A stretch of 64,000 nucleotides of DNA from Gonatopus flavifemur (taxonomy: Eukaryota; Arthropoda; Insecta; Hymenoptera; Dryinidae), in assembly GCA_018340375.1 (NCBI GenBank), contig JAFFJZ010000031.1:2666001-2730000 (forward strand), given 5' to 3'. The notes under the pieces were generated by a model. It saw nothing but the letters and a program-made list of their open reading frames with translations. It was not told the origin of the DNA and made no database searches. How positions within the stretch are numbered: position 1 is the stretch's first letter; the number at the start of each line of letters is the position of its first letter. The position numbers and the translations under genes were made by a program. This document shows, piece by piece, positions 44,427 to 56,051 of this stretch.

Positions 44427-45843
44427 ATGCCGCTGAAGTTTATATGTTCTCAGAAGGGAAATAAATCTCTTTTGCATGAGAGTTTTTTGTGCACCGAGAA
44501 AAGTGTTGACAAAAACAGTGTAACGTGGCGTTGTGCTGACAGGCTCAAGTACTCATGTAATTATATTATCCATACGACATCCGAGGGTCGAGGAGGTGAG
44601 TTGTGTCGGTTGGTTTTTTGTTGTTTTGTGTTTGATTGGAATGAGTGTGATGGCAGTAGTGGAAGTGAATGTGTTTTTCCGTTTTTTTAGATGAAGTTGT
44701 TGGGGATTTGCCCGAGCACGAGCATGCTGCACGAGCGGAAGGCATCCAGTTGCGTAAGGCCATCAGTAAGTTAGGAAAAGGGTTAAGAAATCAGATTATG
44801 GGCCTAGTACCATCATAGGAGATGTCATCGGAGCTATGCTTAGCAGACCAGCACTCGTCCGTCAAATGCAGCGTGTCCGCGTGAAGGGGAATCATTCGAA
44901 CTTTAATTCAGCTTCGCTGAATTTTGATTTGCCTAATGTGTTTTCAGTCACCTCGAAAGGTGAACCGTTTTGAATGTATGCCGGCAGAGATGCTGAAAGA
45001 TTTCTTATGTTTTGAACACAGGAGAATATTGAATTTTTGTGTGGGTGTGAAATATGGTTGTGCGACGGTACGTTTAAATCGGTGCCTCAAATTTCTTGTC
45101 AGCTTCTTACTGTTCATGGTTCGCGGGGTGGGAGAGTTTCCCCTCTTGTTTATTTCCTAACCTCCAGCAAGAGTGAAGCGATGTATCGTGAGTGTTTGCG
45201 TCGTTTGAAAGCATTGAAAGATGATTTGAATCCGCGACGTGTTGTGATCGACTTTGAGAAAAGTTTTATCAATGCTGTTAAGGCAGTGTTCCCAAATACT
45301 TTGATTTTTGGGTGTTTTTTCCATTTCGGCCAGTGCTTGTGGCGCCAAATTCAATCGCTTGGCTTACGAGCTCGATACAATAAAGATGTTCAATTTGCAA
45401 GTAATGTACGGTTTTTGTTGGTTTTGGCGTTTGTGCCAGTGGGCGATGTGGTGGGGGCATTCGAAGCGTTGGTGGGGTCTCCGTATTATGTGCAACATGA
45501 TGAGCTGTTGATGCCTTTAATTGACTATTTTGAAAGCACGTGGGTAGGTCCTGTTTGTAGACGTCGGCGCCGTGATCCGTTGTTTGCCGTAGATCTATGG
45601 AATTGTTATTCCGCGATACTTAATGATGAGCCTCGTACTAACAACGCCGTCGGAGGCTGGCTTCATGGTTTCAATGCGAAAATAAGGGTGAATCATGCTG
45701 TGTTGGGTAGGTTTTTGAGAATTCTCCAGAGAGAGCAGGGTGTTCCTGGATTTTGTTTTGCTCAAATGCGTGCGGGGCGTAATGTCGCTAATTCTCGGCA
45801 AAAAGAGTATGTTAAGCATGATGCATGTTTGAAAGAGTTATGA
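44427..45843 (+). pseudogene. MULE transposase with FLYWCH finger, small intron; broken
   Basis: Exon 1 (44427-44595) begins MPLKFICSQKGNKSLLHESF and includes the Trp-Arg-Cys core (VTWRCADRLKYSCNY). An intron of 95 bp (44596-44690, GTGAGT to TTTTTTTAG) follows. Exon 2 supplies LPEHEHAARAEG, the His pair that completes the FLYWCH DNA-binding finger. A shift near 44810 and stops near 44970-45020 break the linker. The MULE domain (45037-45843) shows IWLCDGTFKSVP (first Asp), RRVVIDFEKSFINA (second Asp), GCFFHFGQCLWRQIQ (C-x2-H) and DEPRTNNAVGGWLHGF, where related proteins usually read VEGW. It probably cannot cut DNA. Confidence 0.82.
44596..44690 (+). other. Intron in the MULE transposase
   Basis: Donor GAG/GTGAGT and acceptor TTTTTTTAG/AT, 95 bp. 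Splicing keeps the frame and joins the Cys half of the FLYWCH finger to its His half. Confidence 0.75.
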
Positions 45844-46243
45844 TGGTAATGATGTGCTGGTGTTTCCAAGAAGCGTTGCTTGTAATTCAAGAATGTGACT
45901 CAATCAATTTGTTTGCGGAAGATTTGTTTGGTGTATGAAGCTATCATTCATGTAAAAACGAAAAAGGAATCAATATATTTTTTTTTGCTGCAAACATATT
46001 TTTTTCAGATGTTTGTTTTTGTGTTTGGAATGTTTGATTTCAGTGATCCCGGGTATCTCCGCATTGGTTTTTGTGTCTTCGAGTAATGTGTCCTTGGCTA
46101 TTATGTTTTCGGATTTTTTGTGCATCGGACATTTTGTCGTTGGCCATTTTGTCGTGGACATTCTGTCGCGGGCATTATGGCAATGGAGAAAGTGTCATGG
46201 AACCAAAATAAGTGGAGTAATATGGTGAGGTGAGCGTCCTTCT
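45844..46243. other. AT-rich stretch, no gene
   Basis: Probably the 3' region of the MULE. A purine-poor block with TTTTGTCGT / CATTTTGTCGT words at 46120-46165. Nothing else is recognised. Confidence 0.4.
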
Positions 46244-46525
46244 CAGACAGCACACAAGAATCTCAAATGAATTCTGAAAAAAGAACTCTAGAACAACTCC
46301 CTTAGAATACAAAGTGTTCTGAAAAAGTTTCAGAAGAATCCGATTTGTCAGACATTTGCAAGTTGCGTTGAAATTCTCAAAGGAGTGTCATATAACTTCA
46401 ACAGAACTCGCAAATGTGTGACAAATCGAATTCTGTTGGAACTCTTTTGGAACATTTTGTATTCTAAGAGAGTTCTTCAAGAATTCTTTTTCCATAATTC
46501 ATTTGGGATTCTCGCGTGCTGTCTG
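46244..46525. mobile_element. Foldback MITE, CAGACAGCAC termini
   Basis: 282 bp from CAGACAGCACACAAGAATC to GATTCTCGCGTGCTGTCTG. The first 30 bases pair with three mismatches, and inner words (AAATGAATT, TTAGAATACAAA, CAGAAGAATCCGATTTGTC and its mirror) continue the pairing. The terminus and length match the hairpin at 10814-11100, so the two belong to one family. Confidence 0.85.
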
Positions 46526-46568
46526 GGTTGTCTTTGTTTTGTTGAGAGATAAGAATGCTCAGGCTACT

Positions 46569-46715
46569 CTCCCATGGACCGGAATTCGTTCCGGTGGAAT
46601 GACTTTAGACCAATCGCTTTCACAATTTCTTTTAAAGCGTTCTATCAGAAATCTATAAAAAATTGTGCATTGGTTCAATTTTCATTCCGCCGGAACGAAT
46701 TCCGGTCCATGGGAG
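46569..46715. mobile_element. 147-bp MITE with near-perfect 34-bp inverted termini
   Basis: Starts CTCCCATGGACCGGAATTCG, continues TTCCGGTGGAATGA and ends in its reverse complement with one change. The interior is about 79 bp and AT-rich. No clear target duplication is seen. Related terminal pieces are at 36451-36557. Confidence 0.85.
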
Positions 46716-47305
46716 GCCAGCCTCATTTTACCATAGTGGACATCGGTAAGTCCGAAGTACAATTGGCCTAAGAGGCAGTTGCCCCGAATTGTACTGTCTC
46801 GAACGCCCTATAGCTCGAAATTCGCTGATTGGTCAATTCCTGGTAACTTACTAAGGATTCCCTAGGGTGGATTTGGGCAATTGGAAGATCGGAACATATT
46901 CAATTAGGGACAGTGAAATCCGGGTCAACCTTTCAGGCTGATTCAGGGGGCATAAATTGCAAATGGAGACTTCCAGACTGATTTCAGCGCTGCCATACGA
47001 GCTGCTATTGAAACTCTTCTAATAAGTCGTGCAACATCACAAGTACAAGACCAATGCGAAAAATCGGAGAACTAGTATTAGTGTATACGTATGAATTGAT
47101 TCAAGTAGTGGTTCGTACGACGGTGCTATTGATCGTTCTGAAAATTTTAGTATGGAAGTTCATGCCCCTTGGGCTGATTGTACTTCGGGCATTGCCACGC
47201 TCACTTTAGTTCCAGTTAGCACGCAATGTCCAAAACACATTTCTTCCTTATGTCCTAGATCTAATCCAATCAGAGTGTTTGAATTTCAAGAATGGTCTTA
47301 CTATG
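46716..47305. other. Stretch without gene
   Basis: No gene or repeat is recognised. Confidence 0.5.
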
Positions 47306-47315
47306 GGTTTGAGGC

Positions 47316-47498
47316 ATGGACCTATCATACATGGATCGAGCATGTGAGAGAGAGGGGCAAAATGTGAGGGTGCGCGAAACCCACAGCGCATCCATATGCG
47401 TATGTAATGGAATGAGAGGGAATGAATGCGCAAAGGATTCACGCACCCTCACATTTTGCCCCTCTCTCACATGCTCGGTCCATATAATATAGGTCCAT
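47316..47498. mobile_element. 183-bp hairpin element with 10-bp direct repeats
   Basis: ATGGACCTAT ... ATAGGTCCAT with arms of about 62 bp that pair almost perfectly (GAGCATGTGAGAGAGAGG, GGCAAAATGTGAGGGTGCG and their mirrors). Flanked by GGTTTGAGGC at 47306-47315 and again at 47499-47508. If the terminal C/G pair belongs to the element, the duplication is 8 bp instead. Both sizes occur in hAT and Mutator-like elements. Confidence 0.88.
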
Positions 47499-47508
47499 GG
47501 TTTGAGGC

Positions 47509-48281
47509 CACAATATCAAAGAATTTTGAAATCTCAATTCAATTTCTCATATGAATCATTATTGTGACAGGTTCCCAAAACATACACAAAACCTCCCGGT
47601 GCTAACTGGGGGATGTATTGAATTAGATGGATTGAACTGAGGGGAATGACCACTCAGCAAATGAACACATTTTCTACGAAAGAATGCTAGAGTCGTGGTT
47701 AGATAATTCATTCCAATAGGTTCTCCTGATACCCAGGGTTATCTTTCAGCCAATTGGGAAATTGAGAGAAGATTTCTTGATTTCTGATTGGTTGAGAGAT
47801 AACTCACTTCACTCTACTCCCTCGGTGTTGGAAGCACCCACAATGTGTGGCGTGGCTTGGATTTGACTACAGTGGTGTCTGGAAATTCACGATGACTGGA
47901 TGACTTGGGGACGCTAACGTATAACATGGGATAACGGTCGCGCAGTGAATCGAAGCACAAATAATTCACAGGTAACATGATGATTATATAATTGAGTTCA
48001 TAGTTATGAAATGAAACCCAGTAATCTACTACATTAATACTCATGTAGGGACATCTATATTCATTTCAAAATGATTAATTATATTGTATCAGTTCAGAGC
48101 ATTCTTGCATACCTTCAACGATAAGACATTTCACTGAACGTTTTCAACGTATATAACAATAACTATTTTGTGAATTCAACGTACAATCTCAAACAGTGAT
48201 TGCGTATTAAAAATCAAGGATTCTTAAAGAAAGTGATAGTTTATGTGTGTTTTCAGCAAACAAAACTGTTGGATCATATCA
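47509..48281. other. Stretch without gene
   Basis: AT-rich. No gene or repeat is recognised. Confidence 0.5.
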
Positions 48282-48360
48282 CAGTCGAACCCCGTTATTC
48301 CGCGGGGGATGCGTTCCCGAAGGGTCCCGCGAATACGAAAGCATTACGCTCATGGAAAGA
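48282..48360. mobile_element. Possible pogo/Tigger-type terminal fragment
   Basis: CAGTCGAACCCCGTTATTC followed by CGCGGGGGATGCGTTCC and CGCGAATACGAAA resembles the ends of pogo/Tigger-like elements, which start CAGT and carry such CG-rich words. Only one end is present and no transposase is seen. Resemblance from memory of the type; low certainty. Confidence 0.35.
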
Positions 48361-48416
48361 GAGGGGATGAATCCCGTGATGGAGAAAAAGGCTACTTTCT
48401 TACATTTTTGACTAGT

Positions 48417-48892
48417 CATTGTCTCTAATTTAACTACTAGAGTTTCAAAACTGGAAATAAGTCAAACGAATGCAGCTCAACAACTTTCAATGGCAAATAT
48501 TGAGGAAGACATTTGTTGCGAACTTGTTGATCGTCGTAGAAGAGCCAATAATATTATGTTTTTCAATGTATCGGAATCTTCGACATCTTCTGATGAAGAA
48601 GTAATTAAAAACGTTCTTCCTGCCATCATACCAACTCAATATGATGACATACACGTTCGCCGTTTGGGAAAGACGATGAACGACAAACCTAGACCTGTTC
48701 ATGATACCTTTCCTTCTTCTGCAACGCCGTTGGAAATTATGGAGAAAAAATCTTTGTACAATGGACCAGCAAAGATTACTTCAGATCTCACACGTGAACA
48801 ATGCACTCATTTACATGATTTACGTGATCATTTGAAAAATTCGAACGATGACACGAAAACGAAATGTTGGTATTTTCTTACTCCAATACATT
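48417..48892 (+). pseudogene. ORF1 fragment of the Jockey/CR1-like family
   Basis: Plus-strand fragment that aligns with the ORF1 at 15807-16601. It reads RVSKLEISQTNAAQQ (end of coiled coil), NIEEDICCELVDRRRRANNIMFFNVSES, IHVRRLGKTMNDKPRPV, TFPSSATPLEIMEKKS and LREQ/LHDLRDHLKNSNDDTKT. The other copy reads NIEEDIVNEIEDRQRRSLNI, IRRLGKHSDNKSRPM and TFPSNATPMKIIRRKS. Divergence is substantial, so it is a different subfamily. No ORF2 follows. Confidence 0.85.
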
Positions 48893-49654
48893 AGTAGTAT
48901 GAAGGCATGTAACAGTGTGTCTGAAGGCGAGTGAGTTTGTGAGATATTGTTACGTAAGATACAGAAATTACTGTGAAATTCTAAAAATTCCCGGAAAATA
49001 ATGCAAGAGTTTTCGAAGTAATTAACGCTTGCAAGCCCTCATGATTTTGATATCTAAGGATTTTGTGGAAGTTTACATGTTGTTTCAATATGAAAATAAT
49101 GAATATTGTCCAGGAGACATGGGTGTTAGGATGGAACATTGCGTTTTTGAGTTGTGCGTACGAATGAAATCATCGATTTCGATATTTCATTGACGATTTT
49201 CTCAAATACTTCAGAAAACTCTCTCTGGGAGGCTTTTGCAATGTGTTTCCAGATGATTCCTACTTGCAAATCACTCCCATTCATGCTGCGCAGACCTGCG
49301 CAACGAGTGGTATGTTAATTTTTATGACACAGTCTCTGTAAAATTATTAGTTCTCCGGTATACACTGTTGAAAAAGTTTGTGAATTGAATACACAAAATT
49401 TGGAAGCAATTAACCCACATATTTGTGTTTGGAATTCACTACAGATTTCACGAGAATTCAAATCAAATTTTGTATGAAAAGCACTTTAAAATAATATTGT
49501 GTTTGAATTTTAATGGAAGTATGTGAAATTCAATGAACAAAATATGTTTTGTCAATAGCTTACAAACTTTGGTATCAAAATTAATATAAATATTCTTAAA
49601 TTTGCGGTGGAAATTTTTAACAGTGATATGCAACATGCAACATTACAATAAATC
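48893..49654. other. AT-rich stretch, no gene
   Basis: No gene or repeat is recognised. Confidence 0.5.
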
Positions 49655-49892
49655 ACATGCAGAAGAATGATGTATCAAATATCACTACATTTACTCGTAC
49701 ATTAGTGCCTGTATGTGAAATAGTATAATTTTTACAACTGAATGTAGTAAAATCTCATGCTTTATGATATGAAGTTGCATCAAATTGCACGATGTTTTGC
49801 TACATTCAGTTGTAAACATTATACTATTTCATTTACGGGCACTGATGTACGAGTGATTGCAGTAATATTTGATACATCATTCTTCTCCGTGC
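49655..49892. mobile_element. Hairpin MITE, about 97-bp arms
   Basis: AGAAGAATGATGTATCAAAT at 49661 is mirrored at 49867-49886. The inner words TGAAATAGTATAAT and ACAACTGAATGTAG pair too, with a loop of about 40 bp. The outer ends are imperfect and no target duplication is clear. Confidence 0.75.
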
Positions 49893-50776
49893 AAGTAGGT
49901 TTAAGCAGAGCGTGCGGAAATTTCTAGAGTATTGGATGAATTTTATTCGATCTCTGACTACTGTCCTTTGATAGTTTGGCAACGTCATGTCATTCACTTC
50001 AACACGGAAAGAGATGTTTGATATCTTACGGAACGTGAAGAGTGCCTCACGTGTTGCAAAAATTGATCACCTTAAAAGTTACGTCATCAATAACTTACAC
50101 GTAAAAAAAGATGAGGATATAAAACACATCGGACGACAGGTTACATCGTTTGGTTTAAGTATATTCGATGAGTACGATAAAGCTTCCCGAAAATTGAAGA
50201 TTTTTCTCGACAGGAATGAAAAATGGCTCAATGGAAAAGTCAAATTTTCGATCATTCAAATGCCCAATGAAAGAAACAAGAAGAGTGGTCGTCCTACTTC
50301 ATCATTTGAAAATTCGACCATCAAAACAAAACGCAGAAAAGCGAGTGAACTATGTAAAACTAAGTCAACTGCAGGATTGTCTTGGGCCCTACAAATGAAA
50401 TTACGTTCTGAAGGCCGTCATACGGCAGCTAAAATAGTGCAAGAAGCTTGTTCAGTATCCGGTAATATACCACACATGGTCAAGGAGAATGTTAAAAACA
50501 TAACTTTCTACATCGACGATGAAGCCTTAGCTCTGATTGTGGAGAATAAATCAACGTCTGAGTATGCGACATGGTGCGATAGAAAGAGGTGTGGATTCAT
50601 ATCCTTCTTATCACAAGATATTGGATGCTAAGACTAGATGTTATCCTGGGAATGAATATATAACAGTCATTGATAGTATCGCAGAAGTAAAATTACAAGC
50701 TCTCCTCGATCATACTGCAACTCGTATAGTGAAGGTTAGTGAATCTGTTACTGGTATGCTGTCAATTGAGCAATTA

Positions 50777-52062
50777 CCAGGTGTGTGAGTATGAAACCGG
50801 AATTTGCCTATAGGTGGCGCTAGATGTCGATGCAGTTACCGACACATCACGTCAGCGGTGTCGTGTTATTGTATTGATATCCGACAAAGATTTCCAACTC
50901 ACAATAACACGAGTTTCATTCATAAGCATTAGTTTATTAGAGATAAACATGTAGAGTTTTGTGCCAACAAATTACGATTCGCGGACAGCACTACTTTCCT
51001 GTTTTCATCTGAAGAAAACCGCAGCCGAATCGCATCGAATGCTTATGGAGGCGTTTGGTGAACATGCTCTCGGTGAAACACAGTGTTTCGAGTGGTTCAA
51101 ACGGTTCAAAAGTGGCGATTTTGACGTCAGGAACCAAGAACGTGGAAGACCACCGGAAAAGTTTGAAGACGCTGACCTGCAAGCCTTGTTGGACGAAGAC
51201 GACGCTCAAAACACAACAACAACTGGCGGATCAGTTGAAGGTGACCCGAGAAGCCATCTCCCTTCGGTTGAAAGCCATGGGAAAGATACAAAAGGTGGGG
51301 GAATAGGCTCCACATGAACTCAACGAAAGACAGCAGGAAAACCGCAAAACATCATGCGAAATGCTGCTCGCCAGGTTCCAAAGAAAGTCATTTCTCCATC
51401 GAATTGTGACTGGCGATGAAAAGTGGATATATTTCGAGAATCCTGAGCGCAGAAAGTCATGGGTGACTCCGGGTGGACCATCAACATCGACGGCAAAACC
51501 AAACCGCTACGGACGAAAGACAATGCTGTGTGTTTGGTGGGATCAGAAGGGCGTAATCTACCACGAGCGGCTGAAACCTGGGGAAACTGTCAATACTCAA
51601 CGCTACCGACAACAAATGATCGATTTGGATCGAGTTTTGCGTGAAAAACGACCAGAATACCAACAAAGAGAACACAAGGTGCTTTTGCTGCATGACAATG
51701 CACCAGCACACAAAGCAGACAGGTCCAAGAAACGATAGAGTCGTTCCGTTAGGGGATTCTTCAGCACGCGCCTTACTCACCGGACCTTGCCCCATCCGAT
51801 TACTACTTGTTTGCATCGATGGGACACGCACTTGCTGAGCAGCGCGTTACTTCCTACGAAGATGTACGAAAATGGCTCGATGACTGGTTTGCCTCAAAAG
51901 AGCAACAGTTCTTTTGGCGTGGAGTCCAGAAATTGCCAGAAAGATGGAAAAAATGTATAGATAGCGACGGACATTACTTTGAATAAGTTCCTTTGTATCA
52001 TATCATTACAATAAACGTGTTTTTTCTGTACAAAAATTCCGGTTTCATACTTACACACCTGG
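50777..52062 (+). mobile_element. Complete mariner, 1286 bp, TA duplication
   Basis: Starts CCAGGTGTGTGAGTATGAAA and ends in TTTCATACTTACACACCTGG, with TA on both sides (50775-50776 and 52063-52064). It interrupts the Transib frame. Without it and one TA, the Transib reading joins smoothly. Length and ends are normal for a mariner. Confidence 0.93.
50950..51984 (+). pseudogene. Mariner transposase (mauritiana type, DD34D), several lesions
   Basis: The start codon is followed at once by a TAG (50953-50955). The trace reads FVPTNYDSRTALLSCFHLKK, KSGDFDVRNQERGRPP and LQALLDEDDAQ, shifts near 51200, then QQLADQLKVTREAISLRLKA and a TAG at 51304. It continues with LHRIVTGDEKWIYFENPE (first Asp), TMLCVWWDQKGVIYHERL and LLLHDNAPAHKAD (second Asp), shifts at about 51730, then SPDLAPSDYYLFASMGHAL (third Asp), WLDDWFASKEQQFFWRG and a stop at 51984. 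The catalytic triad survives, but at least four lesions block expression. Confidence 0.88.
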
Positions 52063-53379
52063 TAGATAAACTGACGCTGTTGTCAAAATGGGGATTTGAT
52101 GTGAGTTCAGGTCATTCTCAATACAAACAGGAACCTAATAGCTCCGAAAGCATGTTCAGTGATAGTAATCTATTTGTAACTTCTTTTGTTCCTGTGGAAC
52201 TGAATGTCTTGCAATCTGACTTGACGAAAAAAATAATTTGGAAAAATCCACGTCCATCGTCAACCAGATTCTGTCACCCAATATGGATACAATAGATGAA
52301 GGGAACAACTGAAGTGAGTAAAGAAGAGAAACAATACATAGAGAATCAGATCAATAATCTCGTGCCTTCCGAAGTATGATGTCCTGTGGGTGATGTAAGT
52401 GTTACTCATAAAATGGCACTGACTATGATAGACGGAAAAGTTTGCAACGCGATCACATCAACCGCATCTGCACAAACTTGTGATATTCGTGGTGCTACGC
52501 CCAAAAAAATGAATGATATTGAAGTAGTCTCTACAAGAACAGTCGATCAATGCAATCTTTGATTCGGATTATCTTCTCTCCATGCTTGGATAAGGTTTTT
52601 CAAATTGCTCTTGCACATTTCTCATCGTTTACCCATTCAGAAGTGGCAGATTTGAAGTGTCGCAGACAAGGATTTATCCTCCCAAAGAAAAAAAATTATA
52701 CAAAATAGATTCAGGAGTGAAATGGGATTGCTCATTGATATGCCTATACCTGGAGGAAGCGGAACTACCAATGATGGCAATACTGCCCGGGAACTTTCCG
52801 AACACGCGTCCACATCATCTGAAATCACGGGGATAGATTTGGAAGGTATCAAAAGATTCTGTGTAATATTGCAAACAATCTCTAATGGTTATGCTATCAA
52901 TGTTGAAGCCTTCGCTAAGTATGCACATGATACGGCTGAACTGTATGTTCATGAGTATAATTGGTATCCTATGTCAGCATCAGTCCATAAGGTGCTTGTT
53001 CATGGGTCTGATATCATAAAACATGCTGACTTACCAATTGGTGAATTATCTGAGGAAGCCCAAGAGGCTCGGAACAAAGATTGCAAATATTATAAAGAAC
53101 ATCATACAAGAAAATCTTCCAGACTTTCAACCAATCCAGACCTTTTTCCCATGCTACTGATATCATCAGATCCGTGGATTTCCTCTTCACGGAGATTGCC
53201 CCGAAAAAAGAATAAATCTTTTTCGCCAGAATTCCTCGCACTTCTACAAGATCCGCAGATACAGTTGGCCAAGGAACATTCGAACATTGAATATGGAGAA
53301 AAATTTGTGTGAAATAATACAAGAAATGAAGAATAAAAAACCTTGAGAAAAATGTTAAAAAATGAGATAAAAAGAGAAT

Positions 53380-56018
53380 CATCATCATGAAGTAATCAGT
53401 CGTATGACTGGTTTGATGGAATCCTCAAACCCTGTCTATTATCCGCTAACCGCTCAACTTCTGCATATCTACGACAACCCTCATCTTGTATGATTTGCTT
53501 CATGGAACTTAATCTTGGTCTACCTCTCCGAGTTTTACCATTCATTCTCCCTCTCAATATTGTCTCCAATAAGCTATCATGCCTCAATGTGTGTCCTATC
53601 AGATTGCTTCTTCTTTTCACAATCCGTCTCAAACAACTTCTGTTTTCATTTACCCTCTCAAGTACTTCTTTATTTTCTACTTTCTCTATCCATTTCATTC
53701 TAAGCATCCTTCTATAACCCCACATTTCAAAAGCTTCGAGTCTGCGTTGGTCCGTTTCTCCAATTGTCCAAGTTTCGCAACCATATAATGCTGTGCTCCA
53801 AACGTAACTCTTCAAGAATTTCTTCCTTACTGCTAAGCTAATATTCTTCGAACATAGTAACTGTTTCTTCCGGTGGAAAGCCTGTTTCCCTTGTGCTATT
53901 CTTGCTCTTATATCTCTTTCGCTTTTACCGTTTTCTGTAATTATGCTTCCTAGATATTCCAATTCTTTGATTTTCTGAATTGTCTCTGCATCTATCGTTC
54001 TTCTTGATGTTTTCGCTGTTGTACAAATCATGAATTTTGTTTTGTCCTTATTTATATTCATACAATATTTGTCATGTCATATTTTTTCCATAGGTTTGAG
54101 AGTATTTTCCAACTCAGCACCACTCGTAGCTGATGTAGCTATGTCATCCACCAATCTCAACATGCTCACATTTTCATCTTGAATCTGTAATTTCAATGGC
54201 ACTTGCTCCTTCACTTCGTTCATCGCTTATTCTATATACGAATTGATAATCAGTGATGATAGTGAGCATCCTTGTCTCACCCCTCTTCTAATTTGTGCTT
54301 CTCCTTCTTAACCTTCTATTTCTATTATTGCGGTCTGATTCTTATGTAATTCATATATTATTCTCCTCTCCCTGAAATTAATTCCTACCTTTTTCAAAAT
54401 CGTCAACATCTTCTCCCAATCAACATTATCGAATGTTTTTGTTTATCTACAAAACCTATATACACAGACTTTTTCATCTCTCGACTTTTCTCTACTACTG
54501 TTCTGAGTGCTAATATTGCTTCCCGCGTTCCCCTATGTTTCCCGAAACCGAACTGATCTTCTGCTAATCTACTCTCCATTTTATCCTCTATTCTCCTGTA
54601 TATGATTTTCGTCAGTATTTTCGAGGCATGTGGAGTTGAACTAATCGTTCTGTAGTTCTCGCATTTGTCTGCTCCTTGTTTTTTTTTGGAATGGAAATCT
54701 CTCGGTACCTCGCCTATTCCGTACATATCTCTGGCCAATTCGAACAGTGCGTCACGAGTTCTCTGAATGGAGGCTTTGATAAGGTCCGCACTTATGCCAT
54801 CTATTCCTGGCGCTTTATTTTTTTGCAATTCTTTCAAAGCCTCGTCGAATTCTGATCTCAAAATTGAATCCCCCAATTCTTCTTCATCGATATCTTCCTC
54901 CCTCTCTAAGAGTCCTATATGATCGCTCCCTTTATACAGATCTTCTGAATGATTAATCCATAGTTCTATCTTTTCCTTCGTTCTCATCAATTGTCTCCCT
55001 AGAGAGTTTTTAATCTCGCTGCTTCTAGATTTCATTTGTCCAAAAACTCCCTCAACCATCCTATATCCTTCATCAATTTTCCTTAAATGTAATCTTACTT
55101 CTATATCTTGACATTTTCCCTCCAACCATTGTTCTTTTGCTTTCCTTGATTCTCTGATTATTTCATTCCTCAGTGCCTTGTATGTCTGCTGGTCCTGTTC
55201 ACTATTCTCATTCTTGTATTCCCTTCTTTCATTAATTAAATCGAGAATTTTTTCTGTTATCCATGGTTTCTCAGGCTCTATCCCATCGTCCTTCAAAATT
55301 TCATCTGCACATTGCTCTATGTTCCTCTTTATATTTGTCGATCTACTCTCTATTCCCAAGTCTTTCTCTTGTCGATCCTCCAATTTTTCGTCCAACATCA
55401 CTTCGAATGCCTCCCGTGTTTTTCCTTGTTTGAGATTCTTCAAATCCCATCTTTTTTGCATTTTTCTTTTCTTTTTCAGAGCTTTGAATTCCAGAGAACA
55501 TTTCATCAGCAACATATTGTGATCACTATCTATATCCGCGCCTGGATAAGTTTTACAGCTCTTCACTTGGTTTCTAAATCTTTGTTTCATTAATATGTAA
55601 TCGATTTGATATCTCGCTGTATCTCCTGGCCTTTTCCTAGTAAAGATTCTTCTTGGATGATTTTTGAATAATGTGTTGGTAATAACCATTTTATGGCTCT
55701 CACAGAATTCGATTAAACGTTGTCCTCTTTTATTTCTTCTTCCTAACGCAAAATCTCCTATTATGTTGCCCTCTTCTCCTTGCCCTACTACCGCATTCCA
55801 GTCGCCTATGATGATTAAATTTTCTTCTCCCTTTACATATTCTATCACTCCTCCTATTCCATCGTACGTTTTTTCGATATCTTCCTCTGAGTATGCAGAT
55901 GTGGGCATGTATACCTGAATGATAAGAGTGTCTACCGGTTTTGTTCTAACTCTGACCATCATCGGGCGTCCGCTATGTTGCAAATAATCTTCTATCCTAT
56001 TCCCTACCCTCTGATGCA
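53380..56018 (-). pseudogene. RTE-like copy E: longest copy, endonuclease to C-terminus
   Basis: The minus strand starts inside the endonuclease (HQRVGNRIEDYLQHSGR) where the Helitron joins at 56019. It is open to 54403: VYMPTSAYSEEDIEKTY, GDWNAVVGQGEEGN, YQIDYILMKQRFRNQ, DSDHNMLLM, KAPGIDGISADLI, YRTISSTPHASKI and FVDKQK, where a shift near 54440 breaks the FVD motif. The RT middle (54403-54061) has stops, and the catalytic box reads LVDD where copy A has FADD. The last part (54061-53396) is open: LEYLGSIITENGKSERDI, ALYGCETWTIGETDQRRLEAFEMWGYRRML and RGRPRLS, to NQSYD. A GAT-repeat tail follows (53385-53395), usual for RTE 3' ends. Confidence 0.9.
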
Positions 56019-56031
56019 CTAGCCGCCTTCG

Positions 56032-56051
56032 GCGCGCGCTTCGCGCGCGCG
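56032..56051 (-). terminator. Helitron 3' terminal hairpin
   Basis: GCGCGCGC-TTCG-CGCGCGCG: perfect 8-bp stem with a four-base loop, followed on the minus strand by about 9 bases and CTAG. In Helitrons this structure ends rolling-circle transfer. It is listed here as a transposition terminator, not a transcription terminator. Confidence 0.8.

Larger units (their letters stand above)
49987..53312 (+). pseudogene. Second Transib transposase, interrupted by a mariner
   Basis: The N-terminal half is open from 49987 to 50631 (MSFTSTRKEMFDILRNVKS ... AAKIVQEACSV). A shift leads to QALLDHTATRIVKVSES, then the mariner (50777-52062). It resumes with LLSKWGFDVSSGHSQYKQE (first Asp), IWKNPRPSSTRFCHPI and LTMIDGKVCNAITS-like (second Asp) in broken frames, then GTTNDGNTARELS and LSEEAQEARNKDCKYY (catalytic Glu) to a stop at 53310. 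In the zinc pair the second Cys is Arg (CDIRGAT). There is no intron where the copy at 27402 has one. No CACAGTG termini were found around it. It is older and from a different subfamily than the first copy. Confidence 0.85.
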
